Part shown: positions 53,143-55,264 of the stretch, piece by piece
How positions within the stretch are numbered: the first letter of the stretch is position 1
Layout: the number at the start of each line of letters is the position of its first letter
Assembly: GCA_029624815.1 (NCBI GenBank)
Contig: JARSSH010000024.1
Span: forward strand, 63,142-118,405
Direction: 5' to 3'
Source: Candidatus Competibacter sp.
Lineage (GTDB): Bacteria > Pseudomonadota > Gammaproteobacteria > Competibacterales > Competibacteraceae
Length of the DNA: 55,264 nt
Notes under the pieces: generated by a model
The model's input: only the letters and a program-made list of their open reading frames with translations
What the model was told of the DNA's origin: nothing
Database searches by the model: none
Translations under genes and position numbers: made by a program

Positions 53143-54795
53143 ATGGCTGACCATTACGACGATTACACCCGCGAGGAATTGATCCGCCTGCTGCGCGAAC
53201 GCGACCGCAAGCCTAAATTCGGCTTGGTGTGGGAGCGCGATGAAATCGAGCACGAAAAGTCCATCAACGAGGATTTCGTGACGCTGGATTTCGATGCGGG
53301 TCTATCCTGTGGGGAAGCGCCGTTTCGTAATCTCATCATCGAGGGCGACAATTTCGATGCCCTGCGTTTTCTGCGCATGACGCACGCTGGCAAGGTGAAG
53401 TGCATTTATATTGACCCGCCGTACAATACCGGCAATCGGGATTTTATCTACAACGACCGCTTTATCGACAAGGAAGACGCCTACAAACATTCCAAGTGGC
53501 TGGAATTCATGTATCGGCGGCTGGAATTGGCGAAGGAGTTGTTGGCCGAGGATGGAGTGATTTTTGTTTCTATCGATGATAATGAAGTAAATCATCTTGG
53601 AATGTTGATGGAACAGATATTTGGGCAAGTAAATAAGGTAGGCACTTTGATTTGGAAACGTCGAGCGTCGCCCGATAGTCGAAATCTAAATGGTGTATCA
53701 TCTGATCATGAATATATTTTTTGTTATGGAGTATCACGAAAATTTAGATTTAAGGGACAGAAAAAAGATCTCACGAAATATCAAAATCCCGATAATGATC
53801 CGCGTGGATTATGGATGAGTGACAACTTAACTGGGCTTGCTGGCCCCCTGGAGCGACCTAATCTTCATTATGATTTAATTGATCCAAAGTCTGGTCGAAA
53901 ATATCCACCTCATCCAACTAGAGGCTGGATTTATAGTAAAGAAAGACTAGATAGTTTGATTAATGAAAATAAGATTATTTGGCCGAAAACTCTAACTGGT
54001 CGTCCACGTCTAAAACGCTTTATTTCAGATATGAAGAGTGAGACAACAGGATATTCAACGCTACTAACTGCTCCTGCAAACATTGATGGAACTAAAGAAC
54101 TGAATGAAATTCTTGAGGAAAAGGCTTTTTCTTTTCCTAAACCATCTGACTTTATTTATGAGTTAATAAATCAATGTATAAATGAAGATTCAATCGTTTT
54201 AGATTTCTTCGCCGGTTCCGGCACGACTGCTCATGCCGTGCTGAAGCTGAACCAAGAAGACGGCGGCAACCGGCGTTTCATTCTGATATCGAATACCGAA
54301 GCGACCGCCGACGCGCCGGATAAAAACCTGTGCCGCGATGTCTGCGCCGAGCGGGTGCGACGGGTGATTACCGGCTATCGCAATAAAAAAGGCGAATGGG
54401 TGGAGGGTTTAAGCAGCGATCTGTTGGCGACGCACGGCGCGGGTTTCGCCTATCTCCGCGCCCGCCGCATTCCCGCCGAAAGGATTTTGAGCGCAATCGA
54501 ACACGAACAAGTCTGGACGGCCCTGCAACTGATCCACACCGAGAGGCTGTCGCCTTTCGACTCAACGGCGCTCATCCAGCACGCCGAAACCGAAAACGGC
54601 GCCATGCTTTACGTTCCCAAAGTCTCCGAGGCGATCGTCAAAGCCGTGGAGCAAGTGATTCATGATGCCGGAACCGCCGTGGTTTATTCCTGGCAACCGG
54701 GCTGGCTGAATCAGCATATCGAGGATGAGCGAGCCACTTTCCAGGCGATTCCTCAATTCCTGGTCCATCGTTTTGGCTTGGGAGCGCGGACATGA
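53143..54795 (+). CDS. mod: Type III restriction-modification methyltransferase (Mod)
   Basis: 550 aa, beta-class adenine methyltransferase. Catalytic motif IV is CIYIDPPYNTGNRDF (about residues 86-100); the AdoMet motif I is IVLDFFAGSGTTAHAVL (about residue 352). Between them lies the target-recognition region. The DNA from about 53560 to 54210 is strikingly AT-rich while both ends are GC-rich, as expected after exchange of the recognition region. The stop overlaps the ATG of res (ATGA). Mod determines the site and pairs with Res to cut unmodified DNA. Confidence 0.92.
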   Translation: MADHYDDYTREELIRLLRERDRKPKFGLVWERDEIEHEKSINEDFVTLDFDAGLSCGEAPFRNLIIEGDNFDALRFLRMTHAGKVKCIYIDPPYNTGNRDFIYNDRFIDKEDAYKHSKWLEFMYRRLELAKELLAEDGVIFVSIDDNEVNHLGMLMEQIFGQVNKVGTLIWKRRASPDSRNLNGVSSDHEYIFCYGVSRKFRFKGQKKDLTKYQNPDNDPRGLWMSDNLTGLAGPLERPNLHYDLIDPKSGRKYPPHPTRGWIYSKERLDSLINENKIIWPKTLTGRPRLKRFISDMKSETTGYSTLLTAPANIDGTKELNEILEEKAFSFPKPSDFIYELINQCINEDSIVLDFFAGSGTTAHAVLKLNQEDGGNRRFILISNTEATADAPDKNLCRDVCAERVRRVITGYRNKKGEWVEGLSSDLLATHGAGFAYLRARRIPAERILSAIEHEQVWTALQLIHTERLSPFDSTALIQHAETENGAMLYVPKVSEAIVKAVEQVIHDAGTAVVYSWQPGWLNQHIEDERATFQAIPQFLVHRFGLGART

Positions 54796-55235
54796 GCGCC
54801 CCAACTCCGAAAAAATACCAGCGGGATGCGGTCAACAATGCCCTGGATATCTTCCGCTACGCCGAAAGCCAGATTCAGGCAGCGGCGGACGAGGACAGCC
54901 GCCGCGCCGCCAGCGCCTTCAACGGCTGCGTGCTGCTGGAAGCGCCCACCGGGGCCGGCAAGACCCTGATGGCGGGCCTCATCGCCGAAGCGTTCGCTGG
55001 TCCCGATCATCGCCATAACGCCCGGATCGTCTGGTTCTGGTTCACGCCCTTCGCCACTCTGGTGGAACAGGCCAAAGGCGCGTTAAAGCGGGATTTTCCC
55101 GGCTTGCGGGTGCGCGATTTGGCCAGCGAACGCATGGCCTATTCCGCCCAAAGCGGCGATGTCTTCGTCACGACCTGGGCCTCGGTGGCGGCGCGCAACG
55201 CCGAGACTCGTAAGAGCCTGTTTACGATCTCCTAA
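54792..55235 (+). pseudogene. res: Type III restriction endonuclease subunit (Res), 5' fragment
   Basis: 147 codons of the helicase/nuclease subunit, normally about 900-1,000 aa. It starts with the family N-terminus (KYQRDAVNNALDIFRYAESQ) and has Walker A VLLEAPTGAGKTLMAGLIAE, motif Ia WFWFTPFATLVEQAKG and GDVFVTTWASVAARNAETRK. After AETRK the sequence changes abruptly to SLFTIS and a stop at 55233. The DNA from 55214 (GAGCCTGTTTACGATCTC) looks like a transposon end, so the gene is probably interrupted; the rest may lie beyond the window. Confidence 0.8.
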
Positions 55236-55264
55236 TTAAGAGTGCGAGGAAGGCGAGAACGACC
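55214..55264. mobile_element. Possible end of an insertion sequence, cut by the window edge
   Basis: The junction in res is at GTAA / GAGCCTGTTTACGATCTC. The form GAGCCTGTT resembles the left inverted repeat of some IS5-type elements, and TAA would fit a TNA target. Only 51 bp is visible, with no transposase, so this is tentative. Confidence 0.35.

Overview
The window looks like a GC-rich chromosome segment of a gammaproteobacterium. Supporting this are a proteobacterial-type HrpA helicase (about 1,290 aa), TypA/BipA, the succinylase lysine branch (dapD, dapE), an LplT-PlsC fusion and many PAS-rich two-component sensors. The set OtsA/OtsB, TreS-maltokinase, GlgE, GlgC and GlgX, plus a SatP-type acetate transporter, fits a glycogen-storing organism such as the Competibacteraceae. 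That placement is inference from gene content, not a computed phylogeny.

Layout. 1-3.5 kb: three genes of a branched-chain-amino-acid-type ABC importer (permease, binding protein, ATPase). 3.7-8.2 kb: a very large MASE1/PAS/GAF sensor kinase broken by an in-frame TAG, followed by a single-domain response regulator. 8.2-10.8 kb: an alpha/beta hydrolase and, on the other strand, two hotdog thioesterases around a BadI-like ring-opening hydrolase; with the importer this suggests aromatic or alicyclic acid use. 11.3-14.8 kb: lysophospholipid transporter/acyltransferase, a DUF4124-like protein, satP and a secreted Cache protein. 14.9-22 kb: typA, then a three-gene overlapping sensor kinase / response regulator / GGDEF-EAL cassette. 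22.1-26.9 kb: a cold-shock gene and hrpA, bracketed by two inverted copies of a ~148-bp MITE-like element with TTA duplications.

26.7-33 kb is an accessory island inserted at the 3' end of hrpA, whose last ~90 bp is repeated at 32.9 kb. It carries an AAA ATPase fused to a PD-(D/E)XK-like domain, a tightly overlapping minus-strand run (PLD-nuclease/coiled-coil/J-domain protein, a W-rich 25-residue tandem-repeat protein, an AT-rich nuclease-like protein and a small protein), and a HigBA toxin-antitoxin pair. The overlapping run is the best candidate here for an undescribed system.

33-36 kb: response regulator and SBP-type sensor kinase. 36.2-40.1 kb: TSUP exporter, otsB and an otsA fused to an N-terminal membrane sensor. 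40.1-42.4 kb: dapE, dapD. 42.6-51.7 kb: glgE - treS/mak - glgC - glgX, joining trehalose made by OtsAB to alpha-glucan through maltose-1-phosphate. 51.9-55.2 kb: a DUF4143 ATPase behind a perfect palindrome, then a type III restriction-modification locus whose mod has an AT-rich mosaic recognition region and whose res gene is cut short at the window edge, probably by an insertion sequence.

REP-like C/G-rich hairpins occur in several intergenic gaps. No tRNA, rRNA or CRISPR array was seen.
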